In this document: one piece after another, positions 1 through 8,893 of the stretch
Layout: each line of letters begins with the position of its first letter
Position numbering within the stretch: position 1 is the stretch's first letter
Assembly: GCF_002272785.1 (NCBI RefSeq)
Contig: NZ_MLAS01000001.1
Span: 186,001 to 250,000 of the forward strand
Direction of reading: 5' to 3'
Source of the DNA: Helicobacter sp. 13S00477-4
Lineage (GTDB): Bacteria; Campylobacterota; Campylobacteria; Campylobacterales; Helicobacteraceae
Length of the DNA stretch: 64,000 nt
Notes under the pieces: generated by a model
The model's database searches: none
What the model was told of the DNA's origin: nothing
What the model saw: the letters and a program-made list of their open reading frames with translations, nothing else
Translations under genes and position numbers: made by a program

Positions 1-1
1 T

Positions 2-325
2 GATAGCACTATATATGATAGAGGCACAGCTAATAATGCTATTTTTGCCACCGACGCATTTAATAACATTGTCTTTTATGGACTGAAATATCAAAAATTA
101 AACATTAATGTGGTCAATCGTTATACTATCAGCCCTAGAAGCAATGAAGAAAGCTTATCATTAAATATGGATTATATTTTAAAACAAAAAACTAGCTTTG
201 GCATTAACCTTACTTATTTTGATGATACTACCAAAAAGGGTTATCAGATCTATCAAACTTATCTCAATCATAATATTAGGGAAGATAGAAGTTATCTCTC
301 CACCTATATAAAACATAGTTTTTAG
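2..325 (+). CDS. Opr/Hof-family outer-membrane porin, C-terminal fragment (5' end outside window)
   Basis: The frame is open from the window edge to the stop at 323-325, so this is the last ~107 residues of a longer protein whose start lies outside the window. It shares the SPRSNEESL and YFDDTTKKGY motifs with the C-terminus of the next gene (SPRANEQSL, YFNDTTHKGY) and ends in Phe, as outer-membrane beta-barrel proteins usually do. The two are tandem paralogues only 53 bp apart. Related proteins in Helicobacter are annotated as Opr-family or Hof porins. Substrate cannot be inferred. Confidence 0.8.
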   Translation, partial: DSTIYDRGTANNAIFATDAFNNIVFYGLKYQKLNINVVNRYTISPRSNEESLSLNMDYILKQKTSFGINLTYFDDTTKKGYQIYQTYLNHNIREDRSYLSTYIKHSF

Positions 326-378
326 ATTATGATCATATTCAAAATAAAATCAAGACACAAAACTTTGTAGGAAAAAAT

Positions 379-1656
379 ATGAAAACAATCATCAAAAAAA
401 CCCTATATCTTATTTCTATACTTTCATTGCCTCTTTTTTCTTTTGATTATAAAGTCAGGGGACAGGCAAGTAGCTTTTCAAAAATAGGTTTTGATGGAAA
501 AAAATATGATCCTAATAAAGGGATATATCCCACAGAAAGTTATGCAACTATGATGGGAGAGCTTGATTTGGATATGAATCTTGCCGAAGGACTTAATATA
601 ACTATTGGAGGAATGATCAATGGAATTGTCTATGATTCTACGCTTTGGCAAGGAGATGGTCCATTGGCAACTGAATATATAGGTTGGTATGCTGGACATA
701 GCGGACAAATACAACAACAGCCAAGATTTTATATGATTCACAATGCTTACATTAGCTATGATTATCAAGGTATCTTTGGATTCAAGGCTGGACGATACGA
801 AACCACAGGATATGACTGGTTTAGTGCTTTTAATCAAGGAGTAGAGGCTTATGTTCAATATAGCGGGATAAAAATTTGGGGATTATTTTCTGATGCTCGT
901 GCTTCAGCATATAATGATTGGTTTTGGCCTTATGGTAGATATTATAGCACAGGAGCTCCTTTTTTTGCTGCTGGTATAAAATATTCCAAAAATGGCTTGA
1001 GTGTTTCTCCTTATATTTATTATATTCCAGAAAGTTTAAATGCCCCAGGATTTAATATCACCTATGATACAAATCCTAATTTTGATCAAAAAGGTTTTCG
1101 TATGAAAACGACTATTGTAGGACTTTTTCCATTCTATAGTCAAACGACTCCAACTTCAAGAGATGTGATTGTATTTGGAGAATTATTGGGTAAAAATGCA
1201 CAAACTTTATTTATCCGACAACAATTTGATATTGATAATTACAGCTTTGGTGGCATTGTTTATAAAAACTTTGGGAATGCAAATGGAAAAATCGGGATAT
1301 ATGGAGACCCTATTGCTTATAATGTATGGACAGGAAGCGTTTATGATTCTGGACCATCTTTGTCAAATATGATAGGCAAAGATGCTTTAAGCTGGTTTTT
1401 ATTTGTAGGTTCACAAATAAAAGATTTTAACTGGCAGTTGCTTGGGAGGATAACAACTAGTCCTAGAGCAAATGAACAAAGTTTAGCACTCTATTTAAGT
1501 TATGCCTTCAACAAACATATTGATGCAGGGCTTAAACTTGAATATTTCAATGATACCACACATAAAGGCTATCACATTGGTAATGGTCCAATACTTCAAA
1601 ATAACAATAAGTCTGACAGAAGCCACGCAATGGTGCATATCACCTATACTTTTTAA
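379..1656 (+). CDS. Opr/Hof-family outer-membrane porin
   Basis: A 425-residue protein with an N-terminal signal peptide (two Lys-rich residues groups, then LYLISILSLPLFS, cleavage near residue 22) followed by alternating aromatic and polar strands typical of an outer-membrane barrel, ending in the terminal Phe signature (TYTF). Residues around FNQGVEAYVQYSG and the SPRANEQSL block resemble the Opr/Hof porins of Helicobacter and Campylobacter. It presumably forms a diffusion channel for small solutes. It is a tandem paralogue of the truncated gene at the left edge and precedes an NADH dehydrogenase-like gene by 93 bp. A GGAAAA stretch just upstream is a plausible ribosome site. Family call is firm; substrate unknown. 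Confidence 0.85.
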   Translation: MKTIIKKTLYLISILSLPLFSFDYKVRGQASSFSKIGFDGKKYDPNKGIYPTESYATMMGELDLDMNLAEGLNITIGGMINGIVYDSTLWQGDGPLATEYIGWYAGHSGQIQQQPRFYMIHNAYISYDYQGIFGFKAGRYETTGYDWFSAFNQGVEAYVQYSGIKIWGLFSDARASAYNDWFWPYGRYYSTGAPFFAAGIKYSKNGLSVSPYIYYIPESLNAPGFNITYDTNPNFDQKGFRMKTTIVGLFPFYSQTTPTSRDVIVFGELLGKNAQTLFIRQQFDIDNYSFGGIVYKNFGNANGKIGIYGDPIAYNVWTGSVYDSGPSLSNMIGKDALSWFLFVGSQIKDFNWQLLGRITTSPRANEQSLALYLSYAFNKHIDAGLKLEYFNDTTHKGYHIGNGPILQNNNKSDRSHAMVHITYTF

Positions 1657-1749
1657 TCTATATATTTAGTTTTGATTATTTCTTTCAAAATTAGTTTATA
1701 ATTCTAAAAATATATTGAATTTAATACCTCTCAAAGACAAGGAAAATAA

Positions 1750-2943
1750 ATGAAAAAACCAAAGATTTTATTATTGGGTGCAGGTTATGGCTGTTTGAGT
1801 TTTTTAAAAGAACTGAAAAAAGATATTTTCAAAGCAGCTCAATTCACACTTATCAATAATAATACTTACCACTATCATACAATAGTTTTGCACGAAGTTG
1901 GTGCAGGAGCAAAAAACAAAAGTACTCAATATGATCTCAAAAATATTTTGCCCAAAGAAGTTGAACTCATCATTGATGAAGTAACAGAAATCAAACAAAA
2001 TTGCGTAATCACTAAAAATAAAAGTTTTGATTATGATTATTTAATCATTGGTTTAGGGTTTCAATCTGATTCTTTTGGAATCAAGGGTATTGAACAATAC
2101 TCTTTGAGTATTACATCTTTTTTGAGTGCTCAAAATATCAGTAATCATATTCAAAATAAACTCAAATTTTACCTTGAAAACAAAGATAACAATGAACTCA
2201 AATTTATTGTCTGTGGGGGTGGATTCACTGGTATTGAATTTAGTGCTTCATTAGCACAAGAACTTCATAAAGAAGCTAAAAAACTCAATATAGATACTAG
2301 CTTGATTGAAATTTCTTGCATTGAAGCAATGCCTCATATTCTCCCAATGTTTGATGAAAATATGTCTAAAATGGCTGTCCAAAGGCTTCAAAATCTAGGG
2401 ATAAAAGTATGGGAAAATTCTAAAATACTAGAATGTCAAAAAGATGGGGTTATCATACAAAATGAAGATAAAGAGAAAAAAATCACAGCACATACAATCA
2501 TCTGGAGTGCAGGAGTCAAAGGAAATAGTGTGATTGAAAATTCCAATTATTTTGAGAGCAAACGTAGCAAAATTGAAATTGATGCTTTCCTACACCCAAT
2601 CCAAGAACTCCCCAATAAAAATAAAATCTTTATACTCGGAGATTGTGGTGCATTACAAGATCCTAATACCAAAAGATTCTTTCCACCAACTGCCCAATTA
2701 GCGACACAAGAAGGGAAGTATCTTGCAAAAAACATAAATGTATCATTGTTGGGAAATCAACCCAAAAATCCATTTGTATTCAAATCCGGCGATAGTATAT
2801 GTTCATTAGGAAAAGGATATGGGCTAGGAACTGTAAATGGCAGGAATATTTCTGGTTTCAAAGCTTATATACTCAAACGCATCATAGAAAATTTATGGAA
2901 TATTAAGATATCTGGCTTAAGCAGTATTTTTAAAAAAGATTAA
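1750..2943 (+). CDS. NAD(P)/FAD-dependent oxidoreductase, type II NADH dehydrogenase-like
   Basis: 397 residues with the two-dinucleotide-fold layout of NDH-2 enzymes: an N-terminal FAD-binding GAGYGCLSFL at residues ~8-17, a second Rossmann motif CGGGFTGIEFSASLA near residue 157 for NADH, and the FAD-contacting ILGDCGALQ motif near residue 297 followed by PPTAQLATQEG, a typical quinone-site region. The C-terminal ~30 residues (LKRIIENLWNIKISG) could form the amphipathic membrane anchor of this family. It would move electrons from NADH to the quinone pool without proton pumping. AAGGAAAATAA before the ATG is a good ribosome site. A sulfide:quinone oxidoreductase is less likely because the paired redox Cys residues are not apparent. 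Confidence 0.8.
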   Translation: MKKPKILLLGAGYGCLSFLKELKKDIFKAAQFTLINNNTYHYHTIVLHEVGAGAKNKSTQYDLKNILPKEVELIIDEVTEIKQNCVITKNKSFDYDYLIIGLGFQSDSFGIKGIEQYSLSITSFLSAQNISNHIQNKLKFYLENKDNNELKFIVCGGGFTGIEFSASLAQELHKEAKKLNIDTSLIEISCIEAMPHILPMFDENMSKMAVQRLQNLGIKVWENSKILECQKDGVIIQNEDKEKKITAHTIIWSAGVKGNSVIENSNYFESKRSKIEIDAFLHPIQELPNKNKIFILGDCGALQDPNTKRFFPPTAQLATQEGKYLAKNINVSLLGNQPKNPFVFKSGDSICSLGKGYGLGTVNGRNISGFKAYILKRIIENLWNIKISGLSSIFKKD

Positions 2944-3085
2944 GAATGTATATTATTTTTTATTTATCAACGATCTTTAAATTCAAATTATCATTAGTAT
3001 AATATTTTTAATAATCAAAAATATATGAATACTTTATTTTGATTGTTTCAAAAAGAAAAGAGTTAAAAATTTAAATCTTCATTTA

Positions 3086-3115
3086 TTGACTTCTTGTTTC
3101 AAATAATACTAATAT
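3086..3115 (+). promoter_or_regulatory. candidate sigma-70 promoter of the ketone-body operon
   Basis: TTGACT at 3086-3091 and TAATAT at 3110-3115 with an 18-bp spacer lie 35 bp upstream of the thiolase start, in a 206-bp AT-rich intergenic gap. This is the only good -35/-10 pair I see there. The rest of the gap shows no gene. Confidence 0.4.
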
Positions 3116-3149
3116 GCTTTAAGATCTAAAAATTTTTAAGGAAACTCTA

Positions 3150-4328
3150 ATGAAAGAAGTAGTCATCGTAGCAGCGAAAAGATCTGCTATTGGAAATTTT
3201 GGTGGGAGTTTAAAAGATATTTCTCCTGTCAATCTAGCTTCACAAGTTTTAAAAGCCACTTTTGAAGGAATACAACTTTCCCCTAAAGAGATAAATGAAG
3301 TCATCCTAGGTCAAGTACTTCAAGCAGGCAATGGTCAAAATACAGCAAGACAGGTTGTCATAAAATCTGGACTCCATCAAAATACACCTGCTTATACTGT
3401 CAATAAAGTATGTGGTTCTGGACTCAAAGCTGTAGCATTAGCCTACCAATCAATACTCAGTGGAGAAAATGATTTAGTAGTAGCAGGTGGAGTTGAAAAT
3501 ATGAGTCAAACACCTTATTTACTCAAAAAAGCAAGGTTTGGCTACAAAATGGGCAATGCCGAAATGATTGATTCTATGATTATTGATGGTCTATGGTGTG
3601 CAATGAATGACTACCACATGGGACAAACTGCAGAAAATTTATGCAAACTTTATCAAATCACTCGACAAGAACAAGATAATTTTGCCCTCAATTCGCAACA
3701 AAAAGCATTCAAAGCACAACAATCAGGAAGATTTAAAGATGAAATCATTCCTATTGAAATCCCTGACAAAAAAGGTATTAAAATTTTTGATAACGATGAA
3801 TTTATCCGAGCAGATTCCTCATTAGAATCCCTCTCAAAACTAAAACCTGCTTTCAACAAAGATGGGAGTGTAACAGCAGGAAACTCATCAGGTATTAATG
3901 ATGGAGCGGCTATAGTTATCTTATGTAGCAAGCAAAAAGCTCAAGATTTAGGATTAAAACCATTAGTGAGCATAGAAGGTTTTGGAACAGCTGGTGTTGA
4001 TCCAAGCATTATGGGTATTGGACCTGTTGAAGCAACAAAAAAAGTCCTTCAAAAAACAAAATTAAACTTAGAACAAATAGATTTGATTGAAGCTAATGAA
4101 GCTTTTAGTGCTCAAAGTCTTGCTATAGATAAAGAATTGCACTTTAATCCAGAAAAGCTGAATGTGAATGGGGGTGCGATCGCATTAGGACATCCTATAG
4201 GTGCGAGTGGTGCTAGGATTTTAGTAACCCTTATTCATGAAATGCTCAAACGCAAATCAACCTATGGGCTTGCTACTTTGTGCATAGGCGGAGGACAAGG
4301 CATCGCAAGCATTATAAAATCTTGCTAG
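3150..4328 (+). CDS. atoB: acetyl-CoA C-acetyltransferase (thiolase)
   Basis: 392 residues, the standard thiolase length. The acylation Cys is in NKVCGSGLKA near residue 88, the catalytic His in GGAIALGHPIGASGAR near residue 348, and the second Cys in ATLCIGGGQG near residue 378. It interconverts acetoacetyl-CoA and two acetyl-CoA in the cytoplasm. First gene of an operon with scoA, scoB, bdhA and gntP, where it performs the final cleavage step of 3-hydroxybutyrate oxidation. H. pylori has a thiolase-scoA-scoB arrangement (remembered as HP0690-0692). AAGGAAAC precedes the ATG. Confidence 0.93.
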   Translation: MKEVVIVAAKRSAIGNFGGSLKDISPVNLASQVLKATFEGIQLSPKEINEVILGQVLQAGNGQNTARQVVIKSGLHQNTPAYTVNKVCGSGLKAVALAYQSILSGENDLVVAGGVENMSQTPYLLKKARFGYKMGNAEMIDSMIIDGLWCAMNDYHMGQTAENLCKLYQITRQEQDNFALNSQQKAFKAQQSGRFKDEIIPIEIPDKKGIKIFDNDEFIRADSSLESLSKLKPAFNKDGSVTAGNSSGINDGAAIVILCSKQKAQDLGLKPLVSIEGFGTAGVDPSIMGIGPVEATKKVLQKTKLNLEQIDLIEANEAFSAQSLAIDKELHFNPEKLNVNGGAIALGHPIGASGARILVTLIHEMLKRKSTYGLATLCIGGGQGIASIIKSC

Positions 4329-4358
4329 ATTTAAAATAAATCACATAAGGAAAAAATA

Positions 4359-5054
4359 ATGAGCAAAATTATTCATAATTTAGACGAAGCTTTAAAAACA
4401 CTAAAAGATGGTAATACTCTTCTAGTCGGTGGGTTTGGGCTATGCGGAATACCAGAAAAATGTATTCAAGCAATCAAAAACAAAGGTACAAAAAATCTTA
4501 CTATTGTTAGCAATAATTGTGGTATTGATGACTTTGGATTGGGTATTTTACTTTCCAACAAACAGATAAAAAAAATTATCGCATCTTATGTAGGAGAAAA
4601 CAAAACTTTTGAACAACAATTCATCAATGGAGAGATTGAAGTTATCCTTACTCCTCAAGGAACACTTGCAGAACAACTTCGAGCTGGAGGAGCAGGTATT
4701 CCTGCATTTTATACACCTGCAGGGGTAGGCACTCTTATTGCAGAAGGTAAAGAAACCAGAGAATTTAATGGCAAAAAATATCTTTTAGAACAAGCTATCA
4801 ATGGGGATTTTGGTATTATAAAAGCCCAAAAAGCAGATACTTATGGCAATTTGATTTTTAACAAAACTGCCAGAAATTTCAATCCTCTATGTGCAATGGC
4901 AGGAAAAATCACAATTGCTGAGGTTGAAGAAATCGTAGAAATCGGGGAACTCAAACCTGATGAAATCCATCTGCCAGGTATCTATATCCAATATATTTAT
5001 CAAGGACAAAACTACGAAAAAAGAATTGAAAAAATTACCACAAGGGAGGTATAA
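4359..5054 (+). CDS. scoA: 3-oxoacid CoA-transferase subunit A
   Basis: 231 residues, matching the usual A-subunit length. The N-terminal [17 protein letters not shown] and the later [16 protein letters not shown] are hallmark CoA-transferase family I motifs. With subunit B it transfers CoA from succinyl-CoA to acetoacetate, giving acetoacetyl-CoA for the thiolase and bypassing succinyl-CoA synthetase. It lies 30 bp after atoB with AAGGAAAAA before the ATG, and is followed directly by scoB. Confidence 0.95.
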   Translation: MSKIIHNLDEALKTLKDGNTLLVGGFGLCGIPEKCIQAIKNKGTKNLTIVSNNCGIDDFGLGILLSNKQIKKIIASYVGENKTFEQQFINGEIEVILTPQGTLAEQLRAGGAGIPAFYTPAGVGTLIAEGKETREFNGKKYLLEQAINGDFGIIKAQKADTYGNLIFNKTARNFNPLCAMAGKITIAEVEEIVEIGELKPDEIHLPGIYIQYIYQGQNYEKRIEKITTREV

Positions 5055-5055
5055 A

Positions 5056-5697
5056 ATGTCTGGTAGAGAACTTATCATCAAAAGAGCTGCACAAGAAGTC
5101 AAAAGCAATATGAATATCAATCTAGGGATAGGAATGCCAACACTGGTAGCTAACAATCTACCACAAGGGGTTGAAAATGTCATGTTCCAGTCAGAAAATG
5201 GAATGTTAGGCATTGGACCTTACCCTTTAATCGGTGAAGTTGATCCTGATTTGATCAATGCAGGTAAAGAAACTGTGAGTTCTATCAAAGGAGCTAGCTA
5301 TTTTGATAGTGCAGAATCTTTTGGAATGATACGTGGAGGTCATATTGATTTAGCGATATTAGGAGGGATGGAAGTTTCTCAAAATGGAGATTTAGCCAAC
5401 TGGATGATTCCAAAAAAACTTGTCAAAGGAATGGGTGGAGCGATGGATTTAGTCCATGGTGCAAAAAAAGTTGTTGTCATAATGGAACATACCAACAAAA
5501 ATGGTGAAAGTAAAGTCAAAACAAAATGTGACCTACCCCTCACAGGATGTGGAGTAGTGAATCTATTGATCACTGATCTTGGAGTTTTTGATTTTTTAGA
5601 AGGCAAAATGAGGCTTATTGAGCTCCAAGAAGGTATTACACTACAAGAAATTCAAACAAAAACATTAGCTTCTTTTGAAAATTGCCTGAAAGGATAA
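5056..5697 (+). CDS. scoB: 3-oxoacid CoA-transferase subunit B
   Basis: 213 residues from the ATG at 5056. An in-frame start at 4960 exists, but it lies inside scoA. The 5056 start has GGGAGGT 5 bp upstream and sits 1 bp after the scoA stop, which implies translational coupling. The catalytic Glu is in the SENGMLGIGP motif near residue 50. INLGIGMPTLVAN at the N-terminus and HIDLAILGGMEV in the middle are typical of the B subunit. It is the partner of scoA in the succinyl-CoA:acetoacetate CoA-transferase complex. Confidence 0.95.
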   Translation: MSGRELIIKRAAQEVKSNMNINLGIGMPTLVANNLPQGVENVMFQSENGMLGIGPYPLIGEVDPDLINAGKETVSSIKGASYFDSAESFGMIRGGHIDLAILGGMEVSQNGDLANWMIPKKLVKGMGGAMDLVHGAKKVVVIMEHTNKNGESKVKTKCDLPLTGCGVVNLLITDLGVFDFLEGKMRLIELQEGITLQEIQTKTLASFENCLKG

Positions 5698-5701
5698 ACA
5701 A

Positions 5702-6478
5702 ATGCTTAAAAATAAAATTACTATCATTACGGGTGCAGCAAGTGGTATTGGGTTACATATTGCTCAAGGTTATCTCAAAAAAAATGCAAAAGTAATCCTT
5801 TCTGATATCAATGAAGAAGGATTACAAAAAGTTGTTGCTGAAGAAAAATCTAAAGGAGGAGATTGTATTGGTATCAAATGCGATGTGACCAAAGAAGATG
5901 AAATAAAAAATCTCATCATGCAAAGTCAAAAAAACTATGGCAGGATTGATATCCTTATCAACAATGCAGGTTTACAACATGTAGCAAATATTGAAGATTT
6001 CCCAACAGAAAAATTTGAATTCATGATAAAAATAATGCTTACAGCAGCATTCATAACAACTAAATATGCCTTTCCTATAATGAAAGAGCAGAATTTTGGT
6101 CGCATCATCAATATGGCTTCTATAAACGGTGTCATTGGCTTTGCTGGTAAATCTGCTTATAATAGTGCCAAACATGGTCTCATTGGACTGACAAAAGTAA
6201 CTGCATTAGAAGGTGCCTTAAAAGGTATCACTGCAAATGCAATTTGTCCAGGCTATGTAGATACACCTCTTGTAAGGGGTCAAATGGCAGATTTAGCCAA
6301 AAATAGAGGGGTCAGTATTGAGCAAGTTTTAGAAGAAGTCCTTTTTCCCCTTATCCCTCAAAAACAATTAGTTGATATTAATGATATTGTTGAGCTTGCA
6401 TTATTTTTAAGCTCTGAACATGCCAAAAATATAACAGGTCAAAGTATGATCATTGATGGGGGCTATACCATTCAATAA
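5702..6478 (+). CDS. bdhA: 3-hydroxybutyrate dehydrogenase (short-chain dehydrogenase)
   Basis: 258 residues of the short-chain dehydrogenase/reductase fold: cofactor motif TGAASGIG near residue 10, NNAG near residue 88, catalytic Ser in MASINGVIG and YNSAKHG (Tyr-xxx-Lys) near residue 154. The ICPGYVDTPLVRGQ segment is characteristic of 3-hydroxybutyrate dehydrogenases. It would oxidise D-3-hydroxybutyrate to acetoacetate with NAD+. The gene lies 4 bp after scoB and just before a GntP permease, which strongly supports that substrate. The SDR family is certain; the substrate is inferred from motif and context. Confidence 0.85.
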   Translation: MLKNKITIITGAASGIGLHIAQGYLKKNAKVILSDINEEGLQKVVAEEKSKGGDCIGIKCDVTKEDEIKNLIMQSQKNYGRIDILINNAGLQHVANIEDFPTEKFEFMIKIMLTAAFITTKYAFPIMKEQNFGRIINMASINGVIGFAGKSAYNSAKHGLIGLTKVTALEGALKGITANAICPGYVDTPLVRGQMADLAKNRGVSIEQVLEEVLFPLIPQKQLVDINDIVELALFLSSEHAKNITGQSMIIDGGYTIQ

Positions 6479-6499
6479 AAACTATACAAGGAAATAAAA

Positions 6500-7783
6500 A
6501 TGCTAGGTATTCTTTTAGGACTGATTGTTATTATGGTTTTAGCTTATTTGGGGTGGTCTATCATTTGGGTTGCCCCTATTGCAGCAGGAGTTGTTGCACT
6601 CACTGGTGGACTGGACTTGTTATCAAGCTATACCGGTCCTTATATGAGCGGTTTTGTAGGTTTTGCAAAAGACTGGTTCCCAGTATTTATGCTAGGTGCA
6701 ATATTTGGAAAATTAATGGAATCTACAAAAATGGCAAATTCTGTCGCTATAATGATTAGCAAAATAGTGGGTAAAAAACAAGCTATTTTAGGCATATGGC
6801 TTGCAGCTGCTATCCTAACTTATGGGGGTGTAAGTCTTTTCGTGGTGGTATTTACAGTCTATCCCCTAGCATTATCTTTATTCAGAGAGGCAAACATACC
6901 TCGCAGGCTTATCCCTGGTGCGATCGCATTAGGAGCTTTTACCTTTACAATGGTAGCCCTACCTGGAACACCTCAAATCCAAAACCTCATCCCTATGAAA
7001 TATTTTCATACTACACCTACTGCAGCACCTTTGATGGGCATAATTGCTGCTATTATTATGGCAGTTGGGGGACATTTTTATCTCATTTATAGAGAAAGAA
7101 AACTTAAAAAAAATGGAGAAAATTTTGATGAACCTCAAAGAAAAATCAATGATGAAAACATCATAAAAACTCCAAATTTTATCATTTCAATTTTACCTTT
7201 GATTGCAGTAGTATGTGCATTGAATTTTGCTAAAATTCCTATCATCCCCTCTCTTCTTTTGGGGATTATCCTTATCATTATATTAGATTTCAAAAACTTC
7301 AAAATATTCATTTCTTCTATCAATGAAGGAGCCAATAGTTCTCTCATAGCTATTATCAACACAAGTGCAGCTGTTGGATTTGGAAGTGTTATCAAAATTG
7401 TCCCGGGTTTTGACAAACTTACCCATTTTTTGATGAATATCAAAGGAAGTCCTTTAATATCTGAGGCCATTGCTATCAATATCCTTGCTGGAGCTACTGG
7501 CTCTGCTAGTGGAGGGATGGGGATTGCACTAGAAGCTTTGGGAGAGAAATATTACGAAATTGCTTTGGAACAAAACTTAAATTTAGAGCTTTTTGCTAGA
7601 GTAGCCTCAATATCATCAGGAGGATTGGATGTTTTACCTCACAATGGAGCTGTTTTGACTCTTTTAGCCGTAACAGGAATGACTCATAAGAAAAGCTATT
7701 TAGATATAGGTATAGTCGGGATTATAATCCCATTGATTGCATTAGCTTTTGTGATCTTTTTAAGCTATATGGGATTACTCTAA
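6500..7783 (+). CDS. GntP-family permease, probable 3-hydroxybutyrate importer
   Basis: 427 residues with about 12 hydrophobic segments, an N-terminal LGLIVIMVLAYLGWSIIWVAP, and the GntP-type signatures FGKLMESTKMANS and ATGSASGGMGIALEALG, plus SGGLDVLPHNGAV near the C-terminus. The GntP family imports gluconate and other organic acids by proton symport in the inner membrane. As the last gene of atoB-scoA-scoB-bdhA it most likely imports 3-hydroxybutyrate. H. pylori is remembered to carry an AtoE-type transporter after scoB instead, so the transporter differs. AAGGAAATAAAA precedes the start. Confidence 0.82.
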   Translation: MLGILLGLIVIMVLAYLGWSIIWVAPIAAGVVALTGGLDLLSSYTGPYMSGFVGFAKDWFPVFMLGAIFGKLMESTKMANSVAIMISKIVGKKQAILGIWLAAAILTYGGVSLFVVVFTVYPLALSLFREANIPRRLIPGAIALGAFTFTMVALPGTPQIQNLIPMKYFHTTPTAAPLMGIIAAIIMAVGGHFYLIYRERKLKKNGENFDEPQRKINDENIIKTPNFIISILPLIAVVCALNFAKIPIIPSLLLGIILIIILDFKNFKIFISSINEGANSSLIAIINTSAAVGFGSVIKIVPGFDKLTHFLMNIKGSPLISEAIAINILAGATGSASGGMGIALEALGEKYYEIALEQNLNLELFARVASISSGGLDVLPHNGAVLTLLAVTGMTHKKSYLDIGIVGIIIPLIALAFVIFLSYMGLL

Positions 7784-7797
7784 TCCCTCTACTATGC

Positions 7798-7815
7798 AAA
7801 TGATAAAAATCATTT
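7798..7815. terminator. weak hairpin between convergent genes
   Basis: AAATGAT and ATCATTT form a 7-bp stem around an AAAA loop, in the 36-bp gap between the convergent gntP and outer-membrane protein genes. It is AT-only apart from one G/C pair per arm and lacks a clear U tract, so it is only a possible bidirectional terminator. Confidence 0.25.
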
Positions 7816-7819
7816 TCAA

Positions 7820-8524
7820 TCAAAAACGATAAGAATAATTAAATGTCAAATAACTTTGAATCAATATAGGACCATTCACTACATGTGATAAATTAGTCTG
7901 TAAAAATTTACTCAAAAGTTCAAATTGATGGTGAGAATAATAATAGTGGATTCCAATCACAGGATAAATATCTTGGACAAAAAGATTTTTATTAGGTGTT
8001 GAAGGTGTGGTATATTTTGCATATTTAGAAGCAGGAGTCGCAGGCACTGGAGTCGTATCAAAAAACCAATCTGCCTCATAACCTAACCCAACACTCAAAC
8101 CCAAAGTTTGCTTACCTTTTTGGAAAAAATCCCATAAATATTTCACATCAAAACCAAACTTCAAGGGAATGTAGGTCTTAGAATCAGGTACAGCTTTTAC
8201 GCTTGAAGTTCCATATTTAGGAGCAGGCATATCAAATTTATTGCCAAAACCAGAATGCAAATAAACTGAACCCTTTATCCCATGCTTTTGCTCAATATCA
8301 AAATAACGTTGATAACCACCCAATACTCCAAGATCAAAAGTAACTTTTTTTTGACTATCTATTATATACGAATCTCCTAAGACCGCCTCAACGCCAACAA
8401 AAAAACCATTTTTATCAATTTGAATCATCTGTAAGTCTTTTTTCTTCTCTGCTAAAATATTATCAGCAAAAACAAAATTCAAGAATAAAGCCCCTACCAT
8501 AAATACATATATTCTTTTTTTCAT
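7820..8524 (-). CDS. outer-membrane beta-barrel protein
   Basis: 234 residues with a signal peptide (KKRIYVFMVGALFLNFVFA, cleavage near residue 21), then GFFVGVEAVLG, a start typical of small Helicobacter outer-membrane proteins, alternating strand pattern, and a C-terminal YLTFNYSYRF ending in Phe. Probable eight-stranded barrel. No function can be named. Convergent with gntP. A polypyrimidine-rich leader on the plus strand corresponds to AAGAAAGGAATAAA before the ATG, a good ribosome site. Confidence 0.7.
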   Translation of the reverse strand: MKKRIYVFMVGALFLNFVFADNILAEKKKDLQMIQIDKNGFFVGVEAVLGDSYIIDSQKKVTFDLGVLGGYQRYFDIEQKHGIKGSVYLHSGFGNKFDMPAPKYGTSSVKAVPDSKTYIPLKFGFDVKYLWDFFQKGKQTLGLSVGLGYEADWFFDTTPVPATPASKYAKYTTPSTPNKNLFVQDIYPVIGIHYYYSHHQFELLSKFLQTNLSHVVNGPILIQSYLTFNYSYRF

Positions 8525-8893
8525 TTTATTCCTTTCTTTTTACTAAAATTAAATATCATATTAATCAAATACAGAATAAAATTTTATCACAACTATCAAT
8601 TATTTATGAATTTTTTTTGAGTAAAAAAGTTACAATTACAAAATAAATTATATTTTAATATAATTTTCAATACAAGATAGACTCAATAAGCATAATATAG
8701 CAACCTTCAATCTGTATTAGAAAATTTTATATAAGCAATAAAAGCTTTTCTAAATATATTACCCAGCCAACTAGATACTTCATCATTAAAATTGTAAATA
8801 TTAATCATTTATTGATATATTTTTTTATATCTGGTTCAAAAGCAGACTAGAAAAACAATACAAACAAACAACCACAAACAAAAAGGAGTAAAA
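8525..8893. other. 369-bp divergent intergenic region
   Basis: Very AT-rich region holding the leaders of two divergent genes. I see no ORF with a ribosome site. A 22-bp AT-only palindrome with 10-base arms lies at 8645-8666. The plus-strand gene has AAAAGGAGTAAAA directly before its ATG. No recognisable regulator site, RNA gene or remnant. Confidence 0.5.

Noticed and set aside
478-858. Minus-strand ORF of 126 codons inside the porin gene
   Set aside because: It is antisense to a clear porin with signal peptide and terminal Phe, has no ribosome site and a low-complexity translation.
4174-6936. An identical 18-base stretch with GCGATCGC in atoB and gntP
   Set aside because: Both copies code for Gly-Ala-Ile-Ala-Leu-Gly in conserved parts of unrelated proteins. 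Two copies are not enough to propose a repeat family.
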